From the NCBI GenBank assembly GCA_002381565.1, contig DFWZ01000059.1:1-44087 (forward strand): a stretch of 44,087 nt of DNA. The letters are read 5' to 3'. This document shows, piece after piece, positions 8,440 through 15,349 of this stretch (the first letter of the stretch is position 1; each line of letters begins with the position of its first letter). Made by a program: the position numbers and the translations under genes. This stretch comes from Gallionella sp. UBA4121. Lineage in GTDB: Bacteria > Pseudomonadota > Gammaproteobacteria > Burkholderiales > Gallionellaceae. The notes below the pieces were generated by a model, which was not told where the DNA came from, searched no databases, and saw only the letters and a list, made by a program, of their open reading frames with translations.

Positions 8440-9324
8440 ATGATCAAGGGCAGTATTGTTGCAATCGTAACCCCCATGCATGAAGACGGTAGCCTGGACT
8501 TGCCGTCGTTTCGCGCGCTGATTGATTTTCACATCGAACAGGGCACGGATGCCATTGGTGTGGTTGGCACTACGGGTGAATCGCCCACGGTTAACCTGGA
8601 AGAACATAGTTTGCTGATCGCCGAGGCGGTAAAGCATGCGAATGGCCGCATTCCGATCATTGCCGGAACCGGTGCGAACTGTACCCGTGAGGCCATCGAG
8701 CTTGCTGCATACGCGCAAAAGGCGGGTGCCGATGCTTCGCTTTCTGTCGTGCCTTACTACAACAAGCCGACTCAGGAAGGTTTATATCTGCATTTCAAGG
8801 CAATCGCCGAAGCGGTGGATATGCCGCACATTCTGTATAACGTCCCGGGTCGCACGGTGGCGGATATGAACAACGATACGGTGTTGCGCCTGGCTCAGAT
8901 TCCGAATATCGTCGGTATCAAGGATGCAACCGGCGACATCGGGCGCGGCAGTGATCTGTTGCAGCGCGCCCCCCGTGATTTCGCTGTTTACAGCGGCGAC
9001 GACGCCAGTACGCTGGCGTTGATGTTGCTGGGTGCTCAGGGTGCGATTTCTGTGACTGCCAACGTGGCGCCAAAGTTGATGCACGAGATGTGCATGGCGG
9101 CACTGGATGGCGATGTATCCCGTGCTCGTGAAATTAATTTCCGTTTGCTGGGGCTGCATCGTAAGCTGTTCGTCGAGGCCAACCCGATTCCGGTGAAGTG
9201 GGCGGTGTCGCGTATCGGCCTGATAAAAAATACCTTCCGCCTGCCGCTCACTCCATTGTCACCGACTGCATACAGTGAAGTTGAAGCTGCAATGCGCCAG
9301 GCTGGCGTACTTACACATCATTGA
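8440..9324 (+). CDS. dapA: 4-hydroxy-tetrahydrodipicolinate synthase
   Basis: DapA condenses pyruvate with aspartate semialdehyde, the first committed step to lysine and meso-diaminopimelate. The product is 294 aa from the ATG at 8440 (MIKGSIVAIVTPM), the normal length. Active-site residues are in place: the GTTGES loop, Tyr133 in YNVPGRT and the Schiff-base Lys161 in GIKDATGD. An in-frame ATG at 8422 would add a basic extension not typical of the family. It is 14 bp upstream of bamC, the common dapA-bamC pairing. A cytoplasmic tetrameric TIM barrel is expected. Confidence 0.97.
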   Translation: MIKGSIVAIVTPMHEDGSLDLPSFRALIDFHIEQGTDAIGVVGTTGESPTVNLEEHSLLIAEAVKHANGRIPIIAGTGANCTREAIELAAYAQKAGADASLSVVPYYNKPTQEGLYLHFKAIAEAVDMPHILYNVPGRTVADMNNDTVLRLAQIPNIVGIKDATGDIGRGSDLLQRAPRDFAVYSGDDASTLALMLLGAQGAISVTANVAPKLMHEMCMAALDGDVSRAREINFRLLGLHRKLFVEANPIPVKWAVSRIGLIKNTFRLPLTPLSPTAYSEVEAAMRQAGVLTHH

Positions 9325-9338
9325 GTTGAGGAAAGAAT

Positions 9339-10433
9339 ATGAAATTTTTGCATGTCGGTATTTGTAGTGTCGCGCTGATCTCGCTGGTGGGTTGCAGCGC
9401 GATGGGTCTGGGAAACAAGCGCGTTGATTATGGCGCTGGTGCCCAGCAAGTACCATCGCTGGAAGTGCCTCCCGATTTGACCGCCCCTCAGACGGATGAT
9501 CGCTACAAAATAGCGGGTGCAGACGGTGAGTCGGTTGCGACCTATTCTGCCTACACCAAAGGGGAGGCAGCGTCTTCGCCACGCAGTGCGGCAGCGGCGG
9601 TATTGCCGGTCGTTAAGGGCGTGAGTCTGGAGCGCAGCGGCAACCAGCGCTGGTTAAAGGTCGATGATAAGGCGGAAAATGTCTGGCCTGTGGTCAAGTC
9701 ATTTCTGCATGAAACGGGTTTGAATATCGAGAACGAAGATCAGGCCGCCGGTATCATCGAAACTGACTGGGCAGAGAAGGGTGGCAAGGCTACGCAAGGC
9801 GGTTTTTTCGGAAAAATGTTTGACCATATTTTTTCGTCCGGCGAGCGTGATAAATATCGCATTCGTCTGGAACGCTCCAAAGATGGTGCGAGTACCGAAA
9901 TTTATGTCACCCATTACGGCAAGGAAGAAGTGCTGAGTTCGAGCGGAGATACCACCAACTGGCAGGCAGGGCCGAGCGATCCTGAGATGGAAGCTGAGAT
10001 GCTGCAACGTCTGATGGTGCGTCTGGGTGTCAATCCGGTGCAGGCTGCCACTGCTGTCACGGCGGGCGGTGTGGTATCCGCAGGCAGCGCTAGTTTGCTG
10101 CAAGTCTTCGATGGCAGCAGCGTCATCGTGATCAACGACGCGTTTGACAAGAGCTGGCGCAGAGTGGGGCTTGCGATTGAGCACGCCGGTTTGGCTGTGG
10201 AAGACAAGGATCGCGAAAAAGGGGTCTACTTCCTGCGTACTATCAAGGCGGAAAAAGGCTGGATGGAAAAGCTGGAGTTCTGGAAAGACGATGAAGAGGC
10301 AGATCTGCGTTTCCGCGTGAACGTCAAGGATGGCGGCACTTCATGCGAAGTTTCTGTGACGGACCAGAATGGCGCAAGCAGCGATGCCAGCCGTCAGCGG
10401 CTTGAGGCGATTTACAAGAACATCAATCAGTAA
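9339..10433 (+). CDS. bamC: Outer membrane assembly lipoprotein BamC
   Basis: BamC (NlpB) is a lipoprotein subunit of the BAM complex that inserts beta-barrel proteins into the outer membrane. The 364-aa protein has a signal peptide and lipobox LVGC with the lipidated Cys at residue 19. A Pro-rich N-terminal stretch (VPSLEVPPDLTAP) is the region that contacts BamD in the family. Two helix-grip domains follow (about 100-220 and 240-364). AGGAAAG precedes the ATG, 14 bp after dapA. A strong terminator follows, so dapA-bamC is likely one unit. The family diverges fast, but neighbours and the Pro-rich motif support the call. Confidence 0.92.
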   Translation: MKFLHVGICSVALISLVGCSAMGLGNKRVDYGAGAQQVPSLEVPPDLTAPQTDDRYKIAGADGESVATYSAYTKGEAASSPRSAAAAVLPVVKGVSLERSGNQRWLKVDDKAENVWPVVKSFLHETGLNIENEDQAAGIIETDWAEKGGKATQGGFFGKMFDHIFSSGERDKYRIRLERSKDGASTEIYVTHYGKEEVLSSSGDTTNWQAGPSDPEMEAEMLQRLMVRLGVNPVQAATAVTAGGVVSAGSASLLQVFDGSSVIVINDAFDKSWRRVGLAIEHAGLAVEDKDREKGVYFLRTIKAEKGWMEKLEFWKDDEEADLRFRVNVKDGGTSCEVSVTDQNGASSDASRQRLEAIYKNINQ

Positions 10434-10453
10434 CGCTTATTCCACTCCTGCTA

Positions 10454-10493
10454 AACATTGGCTCGTCATGCATGACGAGCCAATGTTTTTTTT
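10454..10493 (+). terminator. Terminator after bamC built on a perfect palindrome
   Basis: Positions 10454-10470 are the exact reverse complement of 10471-10487, giving a 34-nt perfect palindrome. Eight T follow the stem (10486-10493). Only a few bases at the centre can form the loop. Confidence 0.9.
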
Positions 10494-10524
10494 ATGTTTA
10501 GCCTATGCTTTTCAAGATAAATAA

Positions 10525-11292
10525 ATGAGGTTCGCGTCCTTGGGCAGCGGCAGCGAAGGCAATTCGCTGCTGGTGTGTGCAGGGAAAAGCTGCGTGCTGC
10601 TGGACTGCGGTTTTGGCCTGAAGGACAGCATCGCACGTCTGGCGCGTCTGGGGTTGGCGCCTGAGCAGTTGAGCGGCATCGTGGTGACTCACGAGCACGG
10701 CGATCATATCGGCGGTGTGGCGCGCCTTGCACGAAAATTTAACCTGCCGGTCTGGCTGACGCACGGCACCAGGCGCAGTCAGCCAAAAGCCTTTTTCGGT
10801 GTTGCCGAACTTCATGAAATAGATCCGCATCGGGCATTCGCCATCCGCGATATACAGATCAGCCCCTATCCCGTGCCACACGATGCCGCAGAACCGGTGC
10901 AATTTATATTCGGTGACGGGGCGAGGCGGCTGGGCGTGCTGACTGATGCAGGTTGCAGCACGCCGCATATCGAAGCGATGCTGAGCGGTTGCGATGCGCT
11001 GGTACTGGAGAGCAATCACGACAGCGCAATGCTGATGAACGGTGATTATCCTTATAGCCTGAAGCAGCGCGTGGGCGGGCGGCTGGGACATTTGAGCAAT
11101 CAGGAGTCGGCGGCTATGCTGGCTGAACTGGACACTGGCCGCTTACAGCATCTGATTGCAGCCCATTTGAGCCGCAGAAACAACACCCCTGAGCTTGCGG
11201 TCAAGGCGTTTTGCGGGGCGATGAATTGTGAAGAAAGCTGGGTGGGTGTGGCGACGCAGCAGGAAGGCTTTGGCTGGCGTGAAATAGTGTAG
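10525..11292 (+). CDS. MBL-fold metallo-hydrolase (YycJ/WalJ-like)
   Basis: A 255-aa cytoplasmic metallo-beta-lactamase-fold protein. The N-terminal FASLGSGSEGNS and the metal motif THEHGDH (residues 55-61) are clear. A TDAG strand supplies a bridging Asp, and AAHLSRRNN supplies a later His. These match the YycJ/WalJ branch, whose Gram-positive members are linked to cell-wall regulation and to 5'-exonuclease activity. The substrate in this organism is not known. It often follows bamC in betaproteobacteria. The start has a poor ribosome site; the conserved N-terminal strand begins right at this ATG. It ends in TAG. Confidence 0.88.
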   Translation: MRFASLGSGSEGNSLLVCAGKSCVLLDCGFGLKDSIARLARLGLAPEQLSGIVVTHEHGDHIGGVARLARKFNLPVWLTHGTRRSQPKAFFGVAELHEIDPHRAFAIRDIQISPYPVPHDAAEPVQFIFGDGARRLGVLTDAGCSTPHIEAMLSGCDALVLESNHDSAMLMNGDYPYSLKQRVGGRLGHLSNQESAAMLAELDTGRLQHLIAAHLSRRNNTPELAVKAFCGAMNCEESWVGVATQQEGFGWREIV

Positions 11293-11295
11293 ATC

Positions 11296-11330
11296 AGGAT
11301 TGAGGCGCGAGGATTGAGAAGCGAGGATGT
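11296..11330 (+). repeat. Heptanucleotide repeat, five units
   Basis: Five consecutive 7-bp units of the type AGGATTG / AGGCGCG / AGGATTG / AGAAGCG / AGGATGT follow the hydrolase stop codon. A related heptad array lies between iscS and iscU. Confidence 0.7.
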
Positions 11331-11332
11331 AT

Positions 11333-11374
11333 AGGCAATAAAAAAGCCGACTTGCGTCGGCTTTTTTATTGCCT
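11333..11374. terminator. Bidirectional terminator between convergent genes
   Basis: A 19-bp perfect stem (11333-11351 with 11356-11374) encloses the loop TTGC. A-rich and T-rich sides of the stem give a U tract in both directions, so it can end both the hydrolase transcript and the lipoprotein transcript coming from the right. Confidence 0.92.
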
Positions 11375-11386
11375 GAAAGCTTAAGC

Positions 11387-11602
11387 TTACTTGGCAGCTG
11401 GTGCGGCTTCAGCAGCAGATGCAGCAGGAGCAGCTTCAGCAGCTGGTGCAGCAGGAGCGGCTTCAGCAGCTGGTGCAGCAGGAGCGGCTGGTGCAGCTTC
11501 AGCAGCTGGTGCAGCAGGAGCGGCTGGAGCTTCAGCAGCTTTTTCGCCACAAGCAGTCAAAGCAAGGGCCAACAGAGCAGCAACAAGAGCGGATAATTTC
11601 AT
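11387..11602 (-). CDS. Ala/Pro-rich repeat lipoprotein
   Basis: A 71-aa precursor with a signal peptide ending in the lipobox LTAC (Cys18). The mature part is almost wholly Ala, Pro and Glu in repeats of the type EAAPAAPAA. The DNA is correspondingly repetitive, so several frames are open here; this minus-strand frame is chosen because it alone has a signal peptide, a lipobox and a ribosome site (AGGA, 8 nt before the ATG). Inference: a small lipid-anchored, extended envelope peptide, perhaps a spacer between membrane and wall. Repeat copy number is probably variable between strains. No named family is recognised. Confidence 0.72.
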   Translation of the reverse strand: MKLSALVAALLALALTACGEKAAEAPAAPAAPAAEAAPAAPAAPAAEAAPAAPAAEAAPAASAAEAAPAAK

Positions 11603-11726
11603 GGTCAGTTTCCTTGGGGTTCGTTGATAAAGTGAAAAATTTTGCTCGACTTAACCTTGTTAGTTAAATTCAAAGTCGGGACATTTTACCAGTAAATTTA
11701 AAAAAATCTAGTGGCAACCCGGTTTT

Positions 11727-12212
11727 TTATAGGCCCAATTTGGTTATGGATACGGCAGGGTGTGAATTTTCCCACATTTCCAGATAGAGTGACTCCAGCG
11801 CGCGTGCATTTTTCGGGTCGTTTTTTGCCATGAGGCCGCGCGGGTCATCAAAGTGATAACGGCGCACGTAATGCGCATTGTCTGCTACGCAAAAAGGGGT
11901 GGTGCAATGCAGATCCCTGGTCTGATGAATGAGCAGGCGGCTGTCAAACTGGCGCAGCAGCATCGTCATGCGCGGGCATCGCGTTGACAGGTAGTGTGTG
12001 TCTTGCGCCAGTATGAGCAGGCGATTGGTCCGATGGCTGAGCAGAAAATGGCGCAATGATTCATAACGCGACTCGGAGTTGAATCCCAGCCCGTCATAAT
12101 TTTTTTCGAACAGATACAAATGGTGACTCGCCAGTTTGCACAGCGTATCAAGCGCTGTGGTGTAGTCCACAATGCCATCCAGATGCGTGTGCTGCGGTGT
12201 GTCATCCGTCAT
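11727..12212 (-). CDS. Conserved hypothetical protein (DUF7931-like)
   Basis: A 161-aa soluble protein beginning MTDDTPQHTHLDGIVDYTTA, with AAGGAG 6 nt before the ATG. Conserved-looking parts include HHLYLFEKNYDGLGFNS, LILAQDTHYLSTRCPRM and VADNAHYVRRYHFDDPRG. It resembles the short proteins found next to acetyltransferase or cupin genes in betaproteobacteria; the DUF assignment is from memory and not certain. It starts 15 nt after the RoxA-like gene and is probably co-transcribed with it. No membrane segment or signal is seen, and no catalytic motif can be named. Confidence 0.7.
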   Translation of the reverse strand: MTDDTPQHTHLDGIVDYTTALDTLCKLASHHLYLFEKNYDGLGFNSESRYESLRHFLLSHRTNRLLILAQDTHYLSTRCPRMTMLLRQFDSRLLIHQTRDLHCTTPFCVADNAHYVRRYHFDDPRGLMAKNDPKNARALESLYLEMWENSHPAVSITKLGL

Positions 12213-12227
12213 TTTTTCTCCTTAAAT

Positions 12228-13361
12228 TCAGATGGGAGAGAGATATCCGTCCTGATACCACTGGTAGAGCAACTCTGTCAGCTCGTCAGAACAAGCGTCA
12301 AGCGCTGGCAGTTCGCGCTTGTCCGCAAACTCGCGCAACACGGCATAGTCACCATCCGATACCCCGGTTGTTTCGCTATTCATGAAAACAGTATTGCCGT
12401 GGCACAGCATCTGGCTTTTCAGGTTGAGTGCTACACCTTTATTTTGTATGGCTTTCCTGAATTTTGTAAGATTAAGCGGGCGTTCAGGCACGTCGAAAAA
12501 GATATGCGGCTTGGGCTCACTCAAATAACAACCCAGGAAATTAGCGATGTCGTCCTTGTCCCATTTTACCTGTTTGATGGCGCGTGCTACCTGGCTTAGC
12601 ATGTCCTGGCTGATTTCTGAAGGATGCTTCTGTGTTTTGAGATCCGGGTCGGCGTACATGCCTTCCACTGCGATCCGGTCTTGCAGGTAAACCAGAAACT
12701 GTTCGGCGAGTTCCTGATACGCCGGGGTGCGGAAACCGATGGAATACGTCATGCAGTCGTCTTCTGCGATGCCGTTGTGCGCACAGTGCGGCGGCAAATA
12801 CAGCATGTCACCGGGTGCCAATACCCATTCCTGCTCCACCTTGAAGTCTTTCAGGATGCGCAGCGGTGCACCTTCGATCAGTGTGCGATCCGCTTGCGTG
12901 GAAATCTGCCAGCGGCGGTGCCCCATGCCCTGCAGCAGGAAGACATCATAGGAATCGAAATGCGGCCCTACACCGCCACCTTTTGGTGCGTAGCTGATCA
13001 TCAGGTCATCCAGACGCGCATGCGGAATGAAGCTGAATTTTTTAAGCAGCTCTGCCGCCGTTTGCAGGTGATGGTTCACGCCCTGTACCAGTACCGTCCA
13101 CGGGGTTTTGCTCAAGCCCTTGAAGTTTTTCGCTGTAAAGGGCGACTGTTGCAGGTCGAATTGACCGTGCCGCTGTGTCACAAGGCGGGCTTGCGCATCT
13201 TCCGTGCAGGCCAGTTCGATCAGCTGTTCCGGCGTCAGCAGTCCCGTGAACCGGGGGAAGGCGCCGCGTATCAGCAGCGGTTTTTTCTGCCAGTAGTCGC
13301 GCAAAAATATATCGACGCTGAGTGAGCCTAGCGGGGTAGATGGTTTTTTCATATGCGACAT
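12228..13361 (-). CDS. RoxA-like ribosomal oxygenase (JmjC cupin)
   Basis: A 377-aa Fe(II)/2-oxoglutarate oxygenase of the JmjC group, similar to E. coli YcfD/RoxA, which hydroxylates an arginine of ribosomal protein uL16. The facial triad is visible: His134 and Asp136 in GPHFDSYDVF, and His195 in PPHCAHNGIA. The C-terminal winged-helix part (about 250-377) fits the RoxA architecture. The N-terminal KKPLLIRGAF motif is also typical. The start codon lacks a clear ribosome site; an ATG three codons further in is possible. It heads a two-gene unit with the hypothetical protein downstream. The uL16 substrate is inferred from the family. Confidence 0.88.
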   Translation of the reverse strand: MSHMKKPSTPLGSLSVDIFLRDYWQKKPLLIRGAFPRFTGLLTPEQLIELACTEDAQARLVTQRHGQFDLQQSPFTAKNFKGLSKTPWTVLVQGVNHHLQTAAELLKKFSFIPHARLDDLMISYAPKGGGVGPHFDSYDVFLLQGMGHRRWQISTQADRTLIEGAPLRILKDFKVEQEWVLAPGDMLYLPPHCAHNGIAEDDCMTYSIGFRTPAYQELAEQFLVYLQDRIAVEGMYADPDLKTQKHPSEISQDMLSQVARAIKQVKWDKDDIANFLGCYLSEPKPHIFFDVPERPLNLTKFRKAIQNKGVALNLKSQMLCHGNTVFMNSETTGVSDGDYAVLREFADKRELPALDACSDELTELLYQWYQDGYLSPI

Positions 13362-13641
13362 TATAGCTGCGCCAGGTTTTGCAGGGCGAGTGGCAAAGGT
13401 GAGATTTTTTCACACCGCCTTTACGCACCTCGCCGGCTTAAGCCGGTTCTTGCGTATCGCGGCGCATCGGATATCATCTGAAAAGGCTGAATTTGAGAGG
13501 TTTGGGCAATAAAAAATCATTAGCTGGCGACAGACAATGCGTTTAAAATACTGCGAATATTTTGTTGGTCATGCTTTGCGACAGTTTGCCATTCAAGCAG
13601 CGGACAGATACAAATTTTTCAAATTTTACAAAGGAAATCAA

Positions 13642-14133
13642 ATGAAGATCGAAAAAAACTCTGTGGTATCGCTCCGCTACGAATTAATCAACGCTGAAGG
13701 CAACGGCGAGATAATCGAAAAGGTCGAAGACCCGATCAGTTATCTGCATGGCGGTTACGACGGTATTTTTCCTTTGGTCGAGGAGGCGCTGCACGGCAAG
13801 CGTGTTGGCGATACATGCAGTGTCACGTTGCAGCCGGATGATGCCTTCGGCGAATATGAACATGAACTGGTTGAAGTCGAGGCGCGCAGTTCTTTCCCCG
13901 AGGATGTTGCCGTCGGCATGCAATTCGAGGGCGCACCCGAAGAATCAGATGATGAAGATTTCATCCTGTACACCGTGGTGGAAGTCAACGACGACGAAGT
14001 GACCGTGGACGGCAATCATCCGCTGGCCGGCAAGACGGTTACGTTCAACTGCACGGTAACTGGCGTACGTGCTGCGACAGAAGAAGAGCTGGAGCACGGG
14101 CATGTGCATGATGAAGGTGGTCAGTTGCACTAA
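13642..14133 (+). CDS. slyD: SlyD-like FKBP-type peptidyl-prolyl isomerase
   Basis: A 163-aa cytoplasmic FKBP-type isomerase/chaperone. AAGGA at 13631-13635 sets the start at the ATG 13642, although the frame is open back to 13537. The FKBP half contains YLHGGYDGIFPLVEEALHGK, and an inserted-in-flap chaperone domain with DAFGEYEHELVEV and FPEDVAVGMQF follows, as in SlyD. The C-terminus is short and has only a few His (HGHVHDEGGQLH), less than the long metal-binding tail of E. coli SlyD, so nickel binding may be weaker. It is convergent with the next gene. Confidence 0.92.
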   Translation: MKIEKNSVVSLRYELINAEGNGEIIEKVEDPISYLHGGYDGIFPLVEEALHGKRVGDTCSVTLQPDDAFGEYEHELVEVEARSSFPEDVAVGMQFEGAPEESDDEDFILYTVVEVNDDEVTVDGNHPLAGKTVTFNCTVTGVRAATEEELEHGHVHDEGGQLH

Positions 14134-14139
14134 GCTGCA

Positions 14140-14165
14140 ACAGGCGCGTGCCTGCACGCGCCTGT
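14140..14165. terminator. Hairpin between convergent genes
   Basis: ACAGGCGCGTG (14140-14150) pairs with CACGCGCCTGT (14155-14165) around the loop CCTG. There is no T run, so it is either a weak terminator or a transcript-stabilising hairpin. Confidence 0.5.
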
Positions 14166-14166
14166 C

Positions 14167-15255
14167 TCAACCCATTTTTTCCGCTATCCAGCAGGCAGCC
14201 TCTTCAACTCCCGACGGTACGACGGCTGCCGGTTTGGGCTCGCACCATATCTGTTCCAGTGTTCCGGAAAATTCTCCCTGTAGCAGTGCATCGTGTGATA
14301 TCTCGCGGCTCAGGCCGTGATGTTGCAGCCACGCTATCAGTGCGGATGATTCCGGCCAGCCGGGGCGAGCAACATATAGCACCGGCACACCGCAGCACGC
14401 AGCTTCAACGAAGCTGCCATAGCCGGGCTTGCAAATCAGCGCGTCAGAACTTGCCAGCAAGTCGCTGAAGTTCATCGGCAGGGATTCGATGATGATTACA
14501 TCGGTGCGTCCGGCCTTGCGGTTCAACTCAGGACGGGTATGCCAGGCAGCTGACACCAGGTAACGCACACCCTCTGTTCCCGGCCAGTTCTCGACGGGCA
14601 ACCGGCTGGCGATCCCACCCATGCTCACCAGCACCAGTTTTTCTTCTTTTGATAATTTCAGGTGATGATTGAGTTCTTCGCGCCGGTTGGTGCCGATGGC
14701 GGCGATGGGTGCGACTGGAATCAGGTTGGGAAGCTCATCCATCGCCATGCCGGGTGTCGTACGCAGGAAGGCATCCGCACCGGCATAGCATGACTGAATT
14801 TGTCGGGAGATCGCGTCGTCGCCGCAGTAATGACGATAGATGTCAGCCCAGTTCAGCGAACACAGCGCGACACCCGGTATGCCGGCCTGCCGTGCGCCCG
14901 CCAGCGGCAGATAACCGACGTTTGAAAATACAAAGTCGGCCTGAAGTTCACGCAACAACCGGGCTTCTTCTGCGACGCGCGCATCCCAGTCCGAGTGGTA
15001 AGCGCGATACATGGCGCGGCTTTGTTCGACGTCCACATCCAGTGGCGATGACATCACCATGCCGATGTCGTCACGGCTTTGCAAGTGCGTAAACGGTGCC
15101 CGGATGCGCGAGCGCAGGTGCGATGCTGCAACAGAAGAGCGCACGGTGATGTGCAGTTGCGGACGCAGTTCGTGCAGCGCATTCAGGATCGGTGCGGTTT
15201 GCGCGACATGACCGAAACCGTGGCCGGAGATGGAGACAACGAGATGTGTGCGCAT
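14167..15255 (-). CDS. GT-B-fold glycosyltransferase-like protein
   Basis: A 362-aa protein with the N-terminal SGHGFGHVAQTAPIL motif seen in GT-B enzymes such as MurG- and UDP-glycosyltransferase-like proteins. The C-terminal half holds LVLVSMGGIASRLP and SDALICKPGYGSFVEAACCGVPVLYV, which matches the nucleotide-sugar binding region (conserved Gly, Pro and Glu). There is no signal peptide or membrane segment. The donor and acceptor cannot be told from the sequence. It is transcribed divergently from ovoA, about 95 bp apart. No link to ovothiol synthesis is implied. Confidence 0.75.
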   Translation of the reverse strand: MRTHLVVSISGHGFGHVAQTAPILNALHELRPQLHITVRSSVAASHLRSRIRAPFTHLQSRDDIGMVMSSPLDVDVEQSRAMYRAYHSDWDARVAEEARLLRELQADFVFSNVGYLPLAGARQAGIPGVALCSLNWADIYRHYCGDDAISRQIQSCYAGADAFLRTTPGMAMDELPNLIPVAPIAAIGTNRREELNHHLKLSKEEKLVLVSMGGIASRLPVENWPGTEGVRYLVSAAWHTRPELNRKAGRTDVIIIESLPMNFSDLLASSDALICKPGYGSFVEAACCGVPVLYVARPGWPESSALIAWLQHHGLSREISHDALLQGEFSGTLEQIWCEPKPAAVVPSGVEEAACWIAEKMG

Positions 15256-15349
15256 GCAAGTGACCGAGTAAGCAGGATGCGATTATTTCATACCAGCCAC
15301 ACGCATGTCGCTGTTAAAATTGGACACTTGGTTTTTCGGGAGATATGGG

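Noticed and set aside
8401..8440. Fur box in front of dapA/feoA
   Set aside because: GAGAATCAAAATGATC has a few matching bases but no dyad symmetry near the 19-bp consensus, and it lies on the dapA start rather than at feoA.
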